From Enterococcaceae bacterium (GTDB lineage: Bacteria > Bacillota > Bacilli > Lactobacillales > Enterococcaceae): DNA of 64,000 nucleotides. The notes beneath the pieces were generated by a model. It searched no databases. It was not told where the DNA came from and saw only the letters and a list, made by a program, of their open reading frames with translations. The position numbers and the translations under genes were made by a program. Position 1 is the first letter of the stretch. Each line of letters opens with the position of its first letter. The DNA lies in the NCBI GenBank assembly GCA_022649665.1, contig JALCOL010000007.1, forward strand, positions 38,345 through 102,344, given 5' to 3'. Shown here piece after piece: positions 40,725 through 49,229 of the stretch.

Positions 40725-42344
40725 TTACTCCTTCCGTTTGCCAAGCGGTGTGACTTGATCTTGATTAGCCGCTGGGATATAGCTGTCCTGACCATCGAGG
40801 TGTTTTTCGACAGCGCGCAAGATGCGGGTCACCGTGAAGGTCAAGATAAAGTAGATGATGCTGATGATGAAATACGTCGGGAAGAATTGCAGCGTCGCAC
40901 CTGCGACGGTCGTCCCTTGGAAAAACAGTTCCGTAACAGAAATGATGCTCAAAACGGAAGTATCTTTGATATTGATCACGAACTCGTTGCCTGTCGCCGG
41001 CAGAATGTTGCGGATCACCTGCGGCATCACGATCTTGATCATCGTTTGCCAGTGGGTCATCCCAAGGGCTTCGGCCGCTTCAAACTGGCCGTCATCGACC
41101 GCGAAGATCCCGCCGCGGACGATCTCAGACATATAAGCGCCGGTATTGACCGAAACGATGAAGATCGCCGCCAGCAGCCGGTCCAAATGCAGGCCGAACA
41201 GCTGGGCACTGCCGTAAAAGATCACGGCTGCTTGGACCATCATTGGCGTGCCGCGGAAAATCTCGATATAGGCGGCGAGCAGCCCATTCAAGATCTTGTA
41301 AAAGAAAGCAGCGGCTTTGTTTTCGGGTTTCGTTGAGGTGCGGAAGATCCCGATCAAAAGACCGATCACCAGACCGATGACCGTCCCGACCAAGGAGATC
41401 AAAAGGGTCTGACCGGTCCCGCGCAGAAACATGTTGCCGTATTTTTTCACGATCTTGGTCATCGCAGCGAAGGTTCCAGTCTTCTTCGCCGCTTTGCCGT
41501 CTGTTTCGGTCGACGCCGGCTGGTCTTTGATCGCTTTATCCATGATCTCTTGCCGCTCGGACTCGGGGATCGCGCTTAAGATCTCATTGATCTTCGGCAG
41601 ATCCGCATCGCCTTTGCGCATCCCGACGGAAACTTCTGTGTCTTCGGGATTCGTTTTGAAACCTTCGCCGGACTTGAATTCGATCATTTTCAAATCAGGG
41701 TTGACTTCTTCGGCGGTGATGCCTTCCGGACGTTCAGAAACGTAGCCGTCGACCGTGCCGCTTTCAACGGAGACACGCATCGCTGGAAAGTCTTTCATGG
41801 CAGTTTGTTTTTTGACACCGGGGATCTGCGGGATCACGTCATAATGGAACGTGTTCAGCTGACCGGTGATCGTCGCACCCGATAGATCTTTCAGACTGGT
41901 CGCATTGGCATATTTGCTGTCTTTTCGGACAACGACGACCAGATCGGATTTGTAATAGCTGTTGGAAAAGTCGATCGTCTTTTTGCGTTCAGCAGTCGGG
42001 CTCATCCCGGCGATGATCGCATCGATCGTGTTGCTGCTGAGCGCTGGCGGCAGGCCGTCCCAGCTGGTTTTGACGATCACGAGTTTTTTGCCGAGCTTCT
42101 CAGCGATGATCTTGGCGATCTGGACATCATAACCGCCTGCATAATCATCAGAGCCTTGGATCGGAACGGCGCCGTTTTTACTGTTGGATTGTGTCCAGTT
42201 GAACGGCGGATAGCCGGCTTCCATGCCGACGCGGAACTCTTCTTGGTTCGTGCTCTCAGCAGCTAAGGCTTTGACCGGCAGGACGGACAGTGCGGTCAAA
42301 ACGAATAAAAAGCCGATCAGCAGTTTGGTGATTTTCTTTGACAT
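40725..42344 (-). CDS. Amino-acid (probably lysine) ABC transporter, fused substrate-binding protein-permease
   Basis: 539 residues. The signal sequence ends near VKALA. A type-3 solute-binding domain covers about 35-280 (FRVGMEAGYPPFNWTQ, AGYDVQIAKIIAEKLGKKL). Then comes a HisM/GlnP-type permease (about 310-530) with the EAA loop EAAEALGMTHWQTMIKIVMPQVIRNILPATGNEFV. This single-chain receptor-permease design is common in Lactobacillales. ATG42344 follows AAAGGGG. Transcription starts upstream of a lysine riboswitch. Confidence 0.92.
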   Translation of the reverse strand: MSKKITKLLIGFLFVLTALSVLPVKALAAESTNQEEFRVGMEAGYPPFNWTQSNSKNGAVPIQGSDDYAGGYDVQIAKIIAEKLGKKLVIVKTSWDGLPPALSSNTIDAIIAGMSPTAERKKTIDFSNSYYKSDLVVVVRKDSKYANATSLKDLSGATITGQLNTFHYDVIPQIPGVKKQTAMKDFPAMRVSVESGTVDGYVSERPEGITAEEVNPDLKMIEFKSGEGFKTNPEDTEVSVGMRKGDADLPKINEILSAIPESERQEIMDKAIKDQPASTETDGKAAKKTGTFAAMTKIVKKYGNMFLRGTGQTLLISLVGTVIGLVIGLLIGIFRTSTKPENKAAAFFYKILNGLLAAYIEIFRGTPMMVQAAVIFYGSAQLFGLHLDRLLAAIFIVSVNTGAYMSEIVRGGIFAVDDGQFEAAEALGMTHWQTMIKIVMPQVIRNILPATGNEFVINIKDTSVLSIISVTELFFQGTTVAGATLQFFPTYFIISIIYFILTFTVTRILRAVEKHLDGQDSYIPAANQDQVTPLGKRKE

Positions 42345-42370
42345 AACTTCTACCCCTTTGTTTTGTTGTT

Positions 42371-42407
42371 TGACAAAAAGAAAAGCGACCTGAATACCAC
42401 AGGCCGC
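42371..42407 (-). terminator. Attenuator terminator of the lysine riboswitch
   Basis: On the minus strand GCGGCCTG (42407-42400) pairs with CAGGTCGC (42392-42385), followed by TTTTCTTTTT. It lies between the aptamer and the transporter start codon, as expected of the expression platform. Confidence 0.75.
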
Positions 42408-42438
42408 TACAGACTTTATCAAACATGTTTTATAGCTC

Positions 42439-42608
42439 AACCTAGTAATAATTACTAAGACAGTCCGACAGATATTCTCCGCCGGCCCAACATATTTTTT
42501 GCGAGGACAAAAAATACATTTCGGCAAAAAGACCTCCTCGTTTGTTCAAAGCATCCTCATGCTCCCGCGGATTCATTCTTTTTGCGACCTCTACCTACAT
42601 TTCAGGTT
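42439..42608 (-). promoter_or_regulatory. Lysine riboswitch (L box)
   Basis: Reading the minus strand from 42608, the characteristic L-box pieces appear in order: AGGTAGAGGTCGCAA, a GGAGG...TTTTTGCCGAAAT block, GGGCCGGCGGAGAA, and CTGTCGGACTGTC. The base of P1 is AACCT (42608-42604) with AGGTT (42443-42439). A downstream terminator suggests transcription stops when lysine binds. This links the following ABC transporter to lysine. Confidence 0.8.
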
Positions 42609-42628
42609 TATTCAATTGTCAAATACAA

Positions 42629-42662
42629 ATATTAAGGCAAGGCGTACCGTTTGTCAAACGGT
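42629..42662 (-). promoter_or_regulatory. Promoter of lysine-type ABC operon, with palindrome over -35
   Basis: On the minus strand TTGACA (42657-42652), 17-base spacer, TAATAT (42634-42629). The -35 lies within ACCGTTTGACAAACGGT (42662-42646), a 7-bp inverted repeat that could be an operator. Read on the plus strand it is followed by T residues and could instead act as a weak terminator. Confidence 0.6.
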
Positions 42663-42740
42663 TTTTCTCGCAAGATCATTTGACGGCAGCCGGCTTTTTA
42701 AGGTATTTTTGTATAAAAACACGAAAGAAGGAACAATTGA

Positions 42741-43649
42741 ATGTGGTTTTTACCCGCTTTGATCACCCTCGGCGCCTGGGGAGCGGCCGATTTATTCTAT
42801 AAGAAAGGAAACGATCCGCGCGATCGCTACAGTGCCCTTAAAACAACGGTAATGGTCGGTTTTGTGATGGGGCTCCATGCGATTATTTATTATGGCATTT
42901 TCGAAGGGATCGATTATGATCCGAAAAATCTGCTGCTCTATCTGCCAGTGTCGTCAATGTACATTTTGTCGATGGCGCTCGGGTATTTCGGTTTGCGCTA
43001 TATCGAAGTCTCCGTTTCAAGCCCGATCTCGAACTCTTCAGGCGCCGTTACGGTCGTTTTGAGCTACTTCATCATGCATCAGACAATGAAGGCGCTCCAG
43101 TGGGCAGCGGTCATTGCGATCTTGATCGGCTTGTTTCTGTTGTCGCTCTTTGAAAAGTGGGAGTTTGATCAGGAACTTGCGGAAGCCGGCGAGAAGATCG
43201 ATCCGAAATACACGGTCGGACCGATCGCGATCATCTTCCCGCTTTTGTATTGCGTGATCGACGGAATGGGGACCTTTTTGGACGGGGTCTATCTCGATTA
43301 CCGCAAAATCTTGCCGGAAGATCAGGCCAACATGTCGTATGAATTGACGTTTCTGATCGTTGCGATCCTGATTTGGCTGTATTTGAAATTTTGCAAAAAA
43401 GAAACGATGCATGTCTTCAAAGAGCGCGACAAAGGACTTGCTGCGCTCTTTGAAACGCTGGGACAGTTCTTCTATGTCGGCGCGATGAGCGGCAACGCTT
43501 TGATCGCAGCACCGATGATCGCTTCTTACAGCATCGTGTCGATCCTTTTGGCACGAGTCTTCCTGAAAGAGCGGCTGACGATGAAGCAATACGGCGCCAT
43601 TGCGCTGGTGATGGTCGCGATCGCGATCCTCGGGTTCTATGATGGATGA
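42741..43649 (+). CDS. DMT/EamA-superfamily transporter
   Basis: 302 residues with about ten hydrophobic spans, the layout of drug/metabolite-type permeases. The start WFLPALITLGAWGAADLFYKKG and the C-terminal half (APMIASYSIVSILLARVFLKERLTMKQYGAIALVMVAIAILG, a typical EamA ending) support the call. The substrate is unknown. It heads an apparent operon with a sirtuin, an acetyltransferase-chorismate mutase fusion and NiaR; nicotinic acid or another NAD-related solute would fit but is only inference. AAAGAAGGAAC precedes ATG42741. Confidence 0.75.
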   Translation: MWFLPALITLGAWGAADLFYKKGNDPRDRYSALKTTVMVGFVMGLHAIIYYGIFEGIDYDPKNLLLYLPVSSMYILSMALGYFGLRYIEVSVSSPISNSSGAVTVVLSYFIMHQTMKALQWAAVIAILIGLFLLSLFEKWEFDQELAEAGEKIDPKYTVGPIAIIFPLLYCVIDGMGTFLDGVYLDYRKILPEDQANMSYELTFLIVAILIWLYLKFCKKETMHVFKERDKGLAALFETLGQFFYVGAMSGNALIAAPMIASYSIVSILLARVFLKERLTMKQYGAIALVMVAIAILGFYDG

Positions 43650-43697
43650 GAAAGAACGCGATTCGTGGTAAAATATTCATGACAAAGGGAGATGTTC

Positions 43698-44411
43698 ATG
43701 ATGGAAAAAATCGATTTGGATCAAGGATTAAAATTGATCCAGGAAGCAAAGGATCTGACATTTTTGACCGGCGCGGGGGTGTCGACACCTTCAGGCATTC
43801 CCGATTATCGTTCACTCAACGGGGTCTATCACGGGATCGAAGAGCCGGAATACTTGCTGAGTCTCGATTGCTTGAATAACGAGCCGGAGAAATTTTACGG
43901 GTTTATCAAACACTTATACCATCCAAAAGCAAAACCGAACGTGATCCATCAAAAAATCGCCGCCTTGGAAAAAGTGAAGACGGTGCAGGTCGTCACGCAA
44001 AATATCGATCATCTGCATTCGATCGCGGGCAGTCAGAAGATCGTCAATTTCCACGGGAATCTTTACGACTGCTACTGCCGCAAATGCGGGAAGAAGGTAC
44101 CTTGGCAGGAATATTTGCAAAGCGATCGCCACTCATGCGGCGGACAGATCCGCCCGAATATCGTTTTGTACGGCGAAGGGCTCGATCAGGACAATATCAG
44201 CCGGGCGGTGAAATATGTCGAAGCGGCTGATTTGGTCGTGATCGCCGGGACTAGTTTTCAGGTCCATCCGTTTTGCGATTTGATTTATTATAAAAATCCG
44301 CAGGCGAAAATCCTGGTCATCAATCAAGATCCGATCCCGCTTTCGGGCAAGTATTATTTTTATGAAGGAAATGCGGCTGATTTCTTTAAAGAAGTCAAAG
44401 TCGATCAGTAA
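43698..44411 (+). CDS. Sir2-family NAD-dependent protein deacylase
   Basis: 237 residues. NAD-binding motifs LTGAGVSTPSGIPDYRS and TQNIDHLHSIAGS, and the catalytic histidine in NFHGNLYDCYC, are present. The zinc ribbon is irregular: the first Cys pair is kept (CRKC), but the second reads DRHSCGG with Arg where the first Cys is expected. Sirtuins remove acyl groups using NAD and release nicotinamide. ATG43698 is 6 bases after GGGAG. It lies 48 bases after the DMT transporter. Confidence 0.88.
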   Translation: MMEKIDLDQGLKLIQEAKDLTFLTGAGVSTPSGIPDYRSLNGVYHGIEEPEYLLSLDCLNNEPEKFYGFIKHLYHPKAKPNVIHQKIAALEKVKTVQVVTQNIDHLHSIAGSQKIVNFHGNLYDCYCRKCGKKVPWQEYLQSDRHSCGGQIRPNIVLYGEGLDQDNISRAVKYVEAADLVVIAGTSFQVHPFCDLIYYKNPQAKILVINQDPIPLSGKYYFYEGNAADFFKEVKVDQ

Positions 44412-44431
44412 AGAATGGAGAACAGCTGAAT

Positions 44432-45247
44432 ATGGCAAGTGAAAAAGAAAAAATGCTTACCGGAAAACTTTATTTTTCGGCCGACCCTGAACTAGTTGCG
44501 CTGCGGCGTGCTGCCCGGGAAAAACAAGCCGCGATCAATGCAACTGAAGATCCCGAACTGCGCAGCGCACTCATCAAAGCTGCTTTCGGTCAGACCGGCG
44601 AAAAAATTTATATCGAGCCTGCTTTTCATTTTGATTACGGTGAAAATATCCGCGTAGGTGAAAATTTTTATGCGAACTTCAACTGTACTTTTCTCGATGT
44701 CGCACCGATCACGATCGGAAAAAATTGTCTCATCGGGCCGAATGTGCAGATCTATACTGCCGCGCATCCGCTTGATCCGGTCAAAAGAAACAGCGGCTTA
44801 GAGAGCGGCGAGGCAGTCACGATCGGCGACAACGTGTGGATCGGCGGCAATGCTGTGATCCTGCCGGGAATTTTGATCGGCGACGATGCAGTCATCGGGG
44901 CGGGAAGCGTCGTGACCAAAGATGTCGAAGCGGGGACTGTCGTACGTGGCAATCCAGCGCGTGTCACGCAGACGTTCCCAGAAGAAAACTTGGCGGCATA
45001 TCGCCGCAAGATCGATCAGCTGGACCGTGAACTTGTTGCCCTTTTAGAAGCACGGATGGAAATTTCGCAAAAAGTCGGTCGTTATAAAAAGACGCATCAG
45101 CTGCCGGTCCTTGATGAAGGGCGCGAGAAAGAGCTCTTAGAGAAGTTGAGAAAGCTGAGCGCACCGGAATATCGAAACGCGGTCACCGCGATTTATCAGA
45201 CGATTTTGCAAACTTCACGAGAGTTGCAGCATCACGATAAAGAATAA
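44432..45247 (+). CDS. Sugar O-acetyltransferase fused to AroQ-type chorismate mutase
   Basis: 271 residues. Residues about 1-185 are a maltose/galactoside O-acetyltransferase: a MAC-type N-terminus (EKMLTGKLYFSADPELVALR), a hexapeptide-repeat beta-helix and the catalytic histidine in IYTAAHPLDPVKRNSG. Residues about 188-268 are a chorismate mutase type II helix bundle. Compared with E. coli AroQ, the active-site Arg (YRRKID), Arg (EARMEIS), Lys (GRYK), Asp, Arg and Glu (LPVLDEGRE), and Ser and Gln (TSRELQ) are all kept. It should convert chorismate to prephenate. The reading frame runs through without a stop, so this is one polypeptide. niaR follows 21 bases later. Confidence 0.88.
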   Translation: MASEKEKMLTGKLYFSADPELVALRRAAREKQAAINATEDPELRSALIKAAFGQTGEKIYIEPAFHFDYGENIRVGENFYANFNCTFLDVAPITIGKNCLIGPNVQIYTAAHPLDPVKRNSGLESGEAVTIGDNVWIGGNAVILPGILIGDDAVIGAGSVVTKDVEAGTVVRGNPARVTQTFPEENLAAYRRKIDQLDRELVALLEARMEISQKVGRYKKTHQLPVLDEGREKELLEKLRKLSAPEYRNAVTAIYQTILQTSRELQHHDKE

Positions 45248-45268
45248 ATTTGATTCGGAGGTGAAAAG

Positions 45269-45790
45269 ATGCAGGGAAAAGCAAGACGGCAGCAGATCAT
45301 GGAACGCTTGGCCGTTCAAACTTCTCCTTTGAGTGCTTCGAAATTAGCAAAAGCGCTGGGAGTCAGCCGGCAGATCATCGTCGGCGATGTTGCGCTTTTG
45401 CGCGCGGCCGGGCATCGCGTCGAGGCGACGGGGCGCGGCTACGTCTTGACCGGCGAAGCGGAAGGCTTTGTTTTTCAGATCCCCAGCCAGCATACCGCTT
45501 CGCCGGCTGAGCTGGAAAAAGAGCTGTTGCTGATCGTCGCGCTCGGCGGCGAGGTCATGGATGTGATCGTGGAGCATCCGGTCTACGGCGAACTAAAGGG
45601 GAATCTGCGGCTCAAAACGAAAAAAGATGTTGAACAGTTTCTGGCGGTCTTGGAAAAGGAACAGGCACCGCTCCTTTCCGACTTGACAGACGGTGTCCAT
45701 CTTCATACGATCCGCGTCCGCGAGAAAAAACAGGCCGATGCGATCCAGACCGCTCTGCAAGCCGCTGGATTTTTATATGAAGCAGAATAA
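45269..45790 (+). CDS. niaR: Niacin-responsive transcriptional repressor NiaR
   Basis: 173 residues. The N-terminal winged helix (PLSASKLAKALGVSRQIIVGDVALLRAAGH) is followed by a 3H domain with conserved histidines (DVIVEHPVYGEL and DGVHLHTIRVR). NiaR represses NAD synthesis and niacin uptake genes when nicotinic acid is bound. TTCGGAGGTG precedes ATG45269. It is last in the apparent operon with the sirtuin and the DMT transporter. Confidence 0.92.
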   Translation: MQGKARRQQIMERLAVQTSPLSASKLAKALGVSRQIIVGDVALLRAAGHRVEATGRGYVLTGEAEGFVFQIPSQHTASPAELEKELLLIVALGGEVMDVIVEHPVYGELKGNLRLKTKKDVEQFLAVLEKEQAPLLSDLTDGVHLHTIRVREKKQADAIQTALQAAGFLYEAE

Positions 45791-45838
45791 AAAAGATCCT
45801 TCACAAAATCAATTTTGATTTTGTGAAGGATCTTTTTT
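45789..45838. terminator. Bidirectional intrinsic terminator after niaR
   Basis: AAAAGATCCTTCACAAAATC and GATTTTGTGAAGGATCTTTT form a near-perfect stem of about 20 bp with T and A runs. Confidence 0.88.
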
Positions 45839-45885
45839 GAATAAGCGGTGTTCCGCAGAAGCGGTCCGCTTTTGTTAGGATCTAT

Positions 45886-47289
45886 TTAAAAAACTAACAC
45901 CGGAATGCCGACTTCCACGTCATCAAAAAGGGTGCCCATGACAGACGGTGGAGTGTTGATACAGCCGTGTGAACCGATCGTTTCATAAAGTGTCCCGCCG
46001 TAAGCCGGCTGCCAGTTGGAGTCGTGGATCCCAACGCCGGTCCAATCGATCGGCATCCAATAAGAAACGGGGGAAGCGTATTTGCTGCCGTCGTCATTGT
46101 TGCCGCGCAGCGTTGCATTGCGTTCTTTGCTCCAAACATAATATATGCCGGTTGGTGTCGGAGATTTTGGTTTTCCGGAGACGATATCTGTATCCAGCAC
46201 TAAAGCATTGTTTTTATAGAGCCACATGTGCTGATTGGTCAAATCGACTTCGATGTATGTGCCGTCGATCCGCGGCTTGCTGGCATCTCCCGGGCCGTTG
46301 ACGATCGGCGTCCGCGTAAAGTCCTTGCCGGCCAAGATCGCTTTCTTCAGCGCAGCTGCTTCTTGATCAACATCGATCGACCAGCCGTAAGTGCCGAATG
46401 GGACTTCGACTTGCCCGCGCTTCGTGCTCGCGAGCGTTTGCGGTTTGTTGTAGGTATTGTATTTTTCGCCGAGCTTTGTGACGTAGTCGGTGAGCGCCGT
46501 CTCGTCGACAGTCACTTCACCGTCCGAGTATTTCAGCCAGCTTGCCAGCGTTTCTTTTGGAATATTGACGGTTTCGCCGTTGATTTTATAGTTTGCTGAA
46601 ATATCGATCAGCTGATTCATTTTAGCCGCACTTTTCTGCAGATCCTCCTCAGAGAGCTTCTCTTGATATTTGTTGACATCAAGGGTCGTGCCGCTGTCTT
46701 TGGTGGTGCTATGTAAAGAATCATTGACTGCTTTGCTCAATTTCTTCGCATCGATCTGCGTGCCGGCTTTTCCTTTTTCAGCGGCAAAGCTATTATTGAC
46801 GAATTTGATCTCACTCGGCTGCGCCGTTTCTTTAGTTTCATTCAGTTTTGCGACCTCTTGTTCGAGTCCGGTCAAATAATTTTTCAAAGTCGTTTGGTTG
46901 AATGAAGCATCTGGCAGGGCAGCTTGCCGTTTTTCCAAGTAGGCGAGCGGCCAGCTCCACTGATTTTGTTCTTTCAGCAAAGCCTTGAGGGATGCATCAT
47001 AATCGGCATTCAAGCCGACCTCGTTTGCAGTGATCTTTTTCCACGTTTTTCCGTTGTTCTTCAAAGTGAGCAAGACCGTTTTGTCTTTTTCCTTATCGAG
47101 CACTGCCGCGGCTTCAGCAGGGGTCTGATTGCTGATGTTTGCATTAGCGACATACGTCTGCGGCAAAAAATGGTTTTTGTAGTAGGACCCGATCCCGGCA
47201 TATACGCCGCCCGCCACAAGAAGCAAAGCAAGAAAGCTCCCCAGCAGGATCCATCTTTTTCTGATCTTTTTTCTTCTCTTTCTTTTCAT
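45886..47289 (-). CDS. L,D-transpeptidase (Ldt_fm-like, YkuD catalytic domain)
   Basis: 467 residues. A very basic cytosolic N-terminus (KRKRRKKIRKR) and one membrane helix (about 12-34) anchor it. Two PG-binding-4-type repeats (about 60-330, ITANEVGLNADYDASLKALL) precede the catalytic YkuD domain (about 345-467). The catalytic motif is GIHDSNWQPAYGGTLYETIGSHGCIN, with His and Cys conserved. The order matches Ldt_fm of Enterococcus faecium, which makes 3-3 cross-links in peptidoglycan and can bypass beta-lactam-sensitive D,D-transpeptidases. It is monocistronic. Confidence 0.93.
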   Translation of the reverse strand: MKRKRRKKIRKRWILLGSFLALLLVAGGVYAGIGSYYKNHFLPQTYVANANISNQTPAEAAAVLDKEKDKTVLLTLKNNGKTWKKITANEVGLNADYDASLKALLKEQNQWSWPLAYLEKRQAALPDASFNQTTLKNYLTGLEQEVAKLNETKETAQPSEIKFVNNSFAAEKGKAGTQIDAKKLSKAVNDSLHSTTKDSGTTLDVNKYQEKLSEEDLQKSAAKMNQLIDISANYKINGETVNIPKETLASWLKYSDGEVTVDETALTDYVTKLGEKYNTYNKPQTLASTKRGQVEVPFGTYGWSIDVDQEAAALKKAILAGKDFTRTPIVNGPGDASKPRIDGTYIEVDLTNQHMWLYKNNALVLDTDIVSGKPKSPTPTGIYYVWSKERNATLRGNNDDGSKYASPVSYWMPIDWTGVGIHDSNWQPAYGGTLYETIGSHGCINTPPSVMGTLFDDVEVGIPVLVF

Positions 47290-47368
47290 TCTTTTCTCCT
47301 TCTAAAATAGAATGAGTTCATTCTAACATATCCGTCTGGGCATTCACATAGAATCAAACAAAATTTAA

Positions 47369-47409
47369 AGGCTTTTAAAAAAACGGAAAACCCGCCTTTT
47401 TAAAAGCCT
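47369..47409 (-). terminator. Intrinsic terminator of ldh
   Basis: AGGCTTTTAAAAA and TTTTTAAAAGCCT (13 bp) enclose a GC-containing loop; on the minus strand the loop is followed by T-rich sequence. Confidence 0.75.
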
Positions 47410-47428
47410 CGTCGAGTAGGCTGCAAAC

Positions 47429-48415
47429 TTATTTTTTAGCAGCGTCTTCTTCAGCTAAAGCTTTGAAGGCTCCTTCTTGGACTTCTTTCAAACGATCAGC
47501 CGATGCGTTCAAGCGATCGACTTCGCCGTCTGTCAGCGGGACTTCGATCACTTGTTTGACACCGCTGCGCCCGACGACGGCCGGTGCGCTGATATAGATA
47601 TCTTTCAAACCATACTCGCCGCTCAAATGAACAGACAGCGGCAAGACCGAGTTTTCATCATTCAAGATCGCTTTTGTCAAACGCGCAGCGGCAACGGCGA
47701 TCCCGTAAAATGTCGCGCCTTTTTTATCGATGATCGTATAGGCGGCATCCCGAACGTTGAAGAACAGGTTGACCAATTGTTCTTGATCGATCTCAGGATG
47801 ATGCCGGACCCATTCATAAATCTGAAGGCCGGCGACATTCGCATGTGACCAGACTGGAAATTCTGTGTCGCCATGTTCGCCCATGATATATGCATGGACA
47901 TTTCGAGCATCGACACTTACCAAGTCAGCGATCGCTTGGCGGAAGCGCGCAGTATCAAGCGATGTTCCGCTCCCAAGGACGCGCTCTTTTGGAAAACCGG
48001 AGAATTTCCAAACCGCATAGGTCAAAATATCGACTGGATTGGAAACAACGATGAAAATGCCGTCGAAGCCTGAAGCAACGACGTCGTTTACGATACTGCG
48101 CATGATCCGCAAGTTTTTATGGACCAGCTGCAAGCGGGTTTCACCCGGTTTTTGGGCGGCACCGGCAGTGATTACAACGATATCGGCGTCTTTGGCGTCA
48201 GCATATTCTGCGGAATAGATTTTTTTCGGACTGGTAAAAGCAAGCGCGTGCGACAAATCAAGAGCGTCGCCCTCGGTCCGATCTTTATCGATATCAATGA
48301 TCCCGATCTCGCGTCCAATATTCTGAGTGACCAGTGTGAAAGCATAACTTGACCCGACTGCACCGTCTCCCACGAGAATGATCTTCTGATGGGCTGATTT
48401 CATTTCTAATGACAT
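47429..48415 (-). CDS. ldh: L-lactate dehydrogenase
   Basis: 328 residues. NAD-binding loop [14 protein letters not shown]; substrate and catalytic elements [38 protein letters not shown] and [15 protein letters not shown] with the catalytic His. It converts pyruvate to L-lactate and regenerates NAD+, the main fermentative sink in this group. AAAAGGGGTGG precedes ATG48415. A GTGACA-18-TAGTAT promoter lies near 48445-48485 on the minus strand. It competes with the hydrogenase for reducing power. Confidence 0.96.
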   Translation of the reverse strand: MSLEMKSAHQKIILVGDGAVGSSYAFTLVTQNIGREIGIIDIDKDRTEGDALDLSHALAFTSPKKIYSAEYADAKDADIVVITAGAAQKPGETRLQLVHKNLRIMRSIVNDVVASGFDGIFIVVSNPVDILTYAVWKFSGFPKERVLGSGTSLDTARFRQAIADLVSVDARNVHAYIMGEHGDTEFPVWSHANVAGLQIYEWVRHHPEIDQEQLVNLFFNVRDAAYTIIDKKGATFYGIAVAAARLTKAILNDENSVLPLSVHLSGEYGLKDIYISAPAVVGRSGVKQVIEVPLTDGEVDRLNASADRLKEVQEGAFKALAEEDAAKK

Positions 48416-48647
48416 AGATCTTCCACCCCTTTTGCTTTACTCTTTCTTCATCACAATACTAGCATTGACTTGCCGGGTTTGTCACCCAAAATGAATCACT
48501 CAGCTTCCTTTTTGCCAGCAAATCCAAAGAGATCCCGGCGGGTTTATGATATAATAAAAAATACTTGGGGGCTGGAGATGTCGCTGAGTACTTTTGCGTG
48601 TATCAAACTTTATTCTGTGAAGAACACAGAGAGAAAAGAGGATTTTT

Positions 48648-49217
48648 TTGAAAGCAGTGATCGGCCTGGGCAATCCAGGAACAAAATATCAACAGACAAA
48701 ACACAATATCGGATTTATGGTCGTTGACCGCATCGCGCGGAAAGAAGCGGCCGCTTTTAAATATGAAAAAGTTTTTGAAGCAGAAGTCGCCGATTTTCGT
48801 TTGAACGGCGAGAAGATCCTGCTCATCAAGCCGTGGACGTTTATGAATGAGTCGGGCAGAGCAGCTGGGCCGCTCTTGACTTATTACGGGATCGATTTGA
48901 AAGACGTGCTCGTTGTTCATGATGACCTCGATCTGGCAGTCGGCAAACTGCGCCTTCGAACAAAAGGCAGTGCCGGCGGGCATAACGGCATCAAAAGTTT
49001 GATCTCTTATTTTCGGACGCCGAACTTCAACCGGGTCCGTGTCGGGATCGGGCGGCCGAAAGCGCATCGCGCAGTCGTCGATCATGTCCTTTCGCCTTTT
49101 GATTCGGAAGATGCGCCTTTGATCGAAAAAGGGGTGGACGAAGCCGCTGATGCTGTCATGTATTTTTTGGACGGGCACACTTTTTCGGAGACGATGAACC
49201 AGTTCAATCACCACTGA
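48648..49217 (+). CDS. pth: Peptidyl-tRNA hydrolase
   Basis: 189 residues. AVIGLGNPGTKYQQTKHNIGFMVVD with the catalytic His, PWTFMNESGRA, VLVVHDDLDLAVGKLRLR and GSAGGHNGIKSLI match Pth, which frees tRNA from dropped peptidyl-tRNA. The start is TTG48648 with AGAGGA 7 bases upstream. A TATAAT box lies at about 48549-48554. It is first in the long pth-mfd-...-ftsH run. Confidence 0.95.
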   Translation: MKAVIGLGNPGTKYQQTKHNIGFMVVDRIARKEAAAFKYEKVFEAEVADFRLNGEKILLIKPWTFMNESGRAAGPLLTYYGIDLKDVLVVHDDLDLAVGKLRLRTKGSAGGHNGIKSLISYFRTPNFNRVRVGIGRPKAHRAVVDHVLSPFDSEDAPLIEKGVDEAADAVMYFLDGHTFSETMNQFNHH

Positions 49218-49229
49218 GAAGGGGAAACT

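Noticed and set aside
42439..42608. T-box leader for the amino-acid transporter
   Set aside because: The T-box core AGGGTGGNACCGCG is absent, while the lysine riboswitch elements are present in order.
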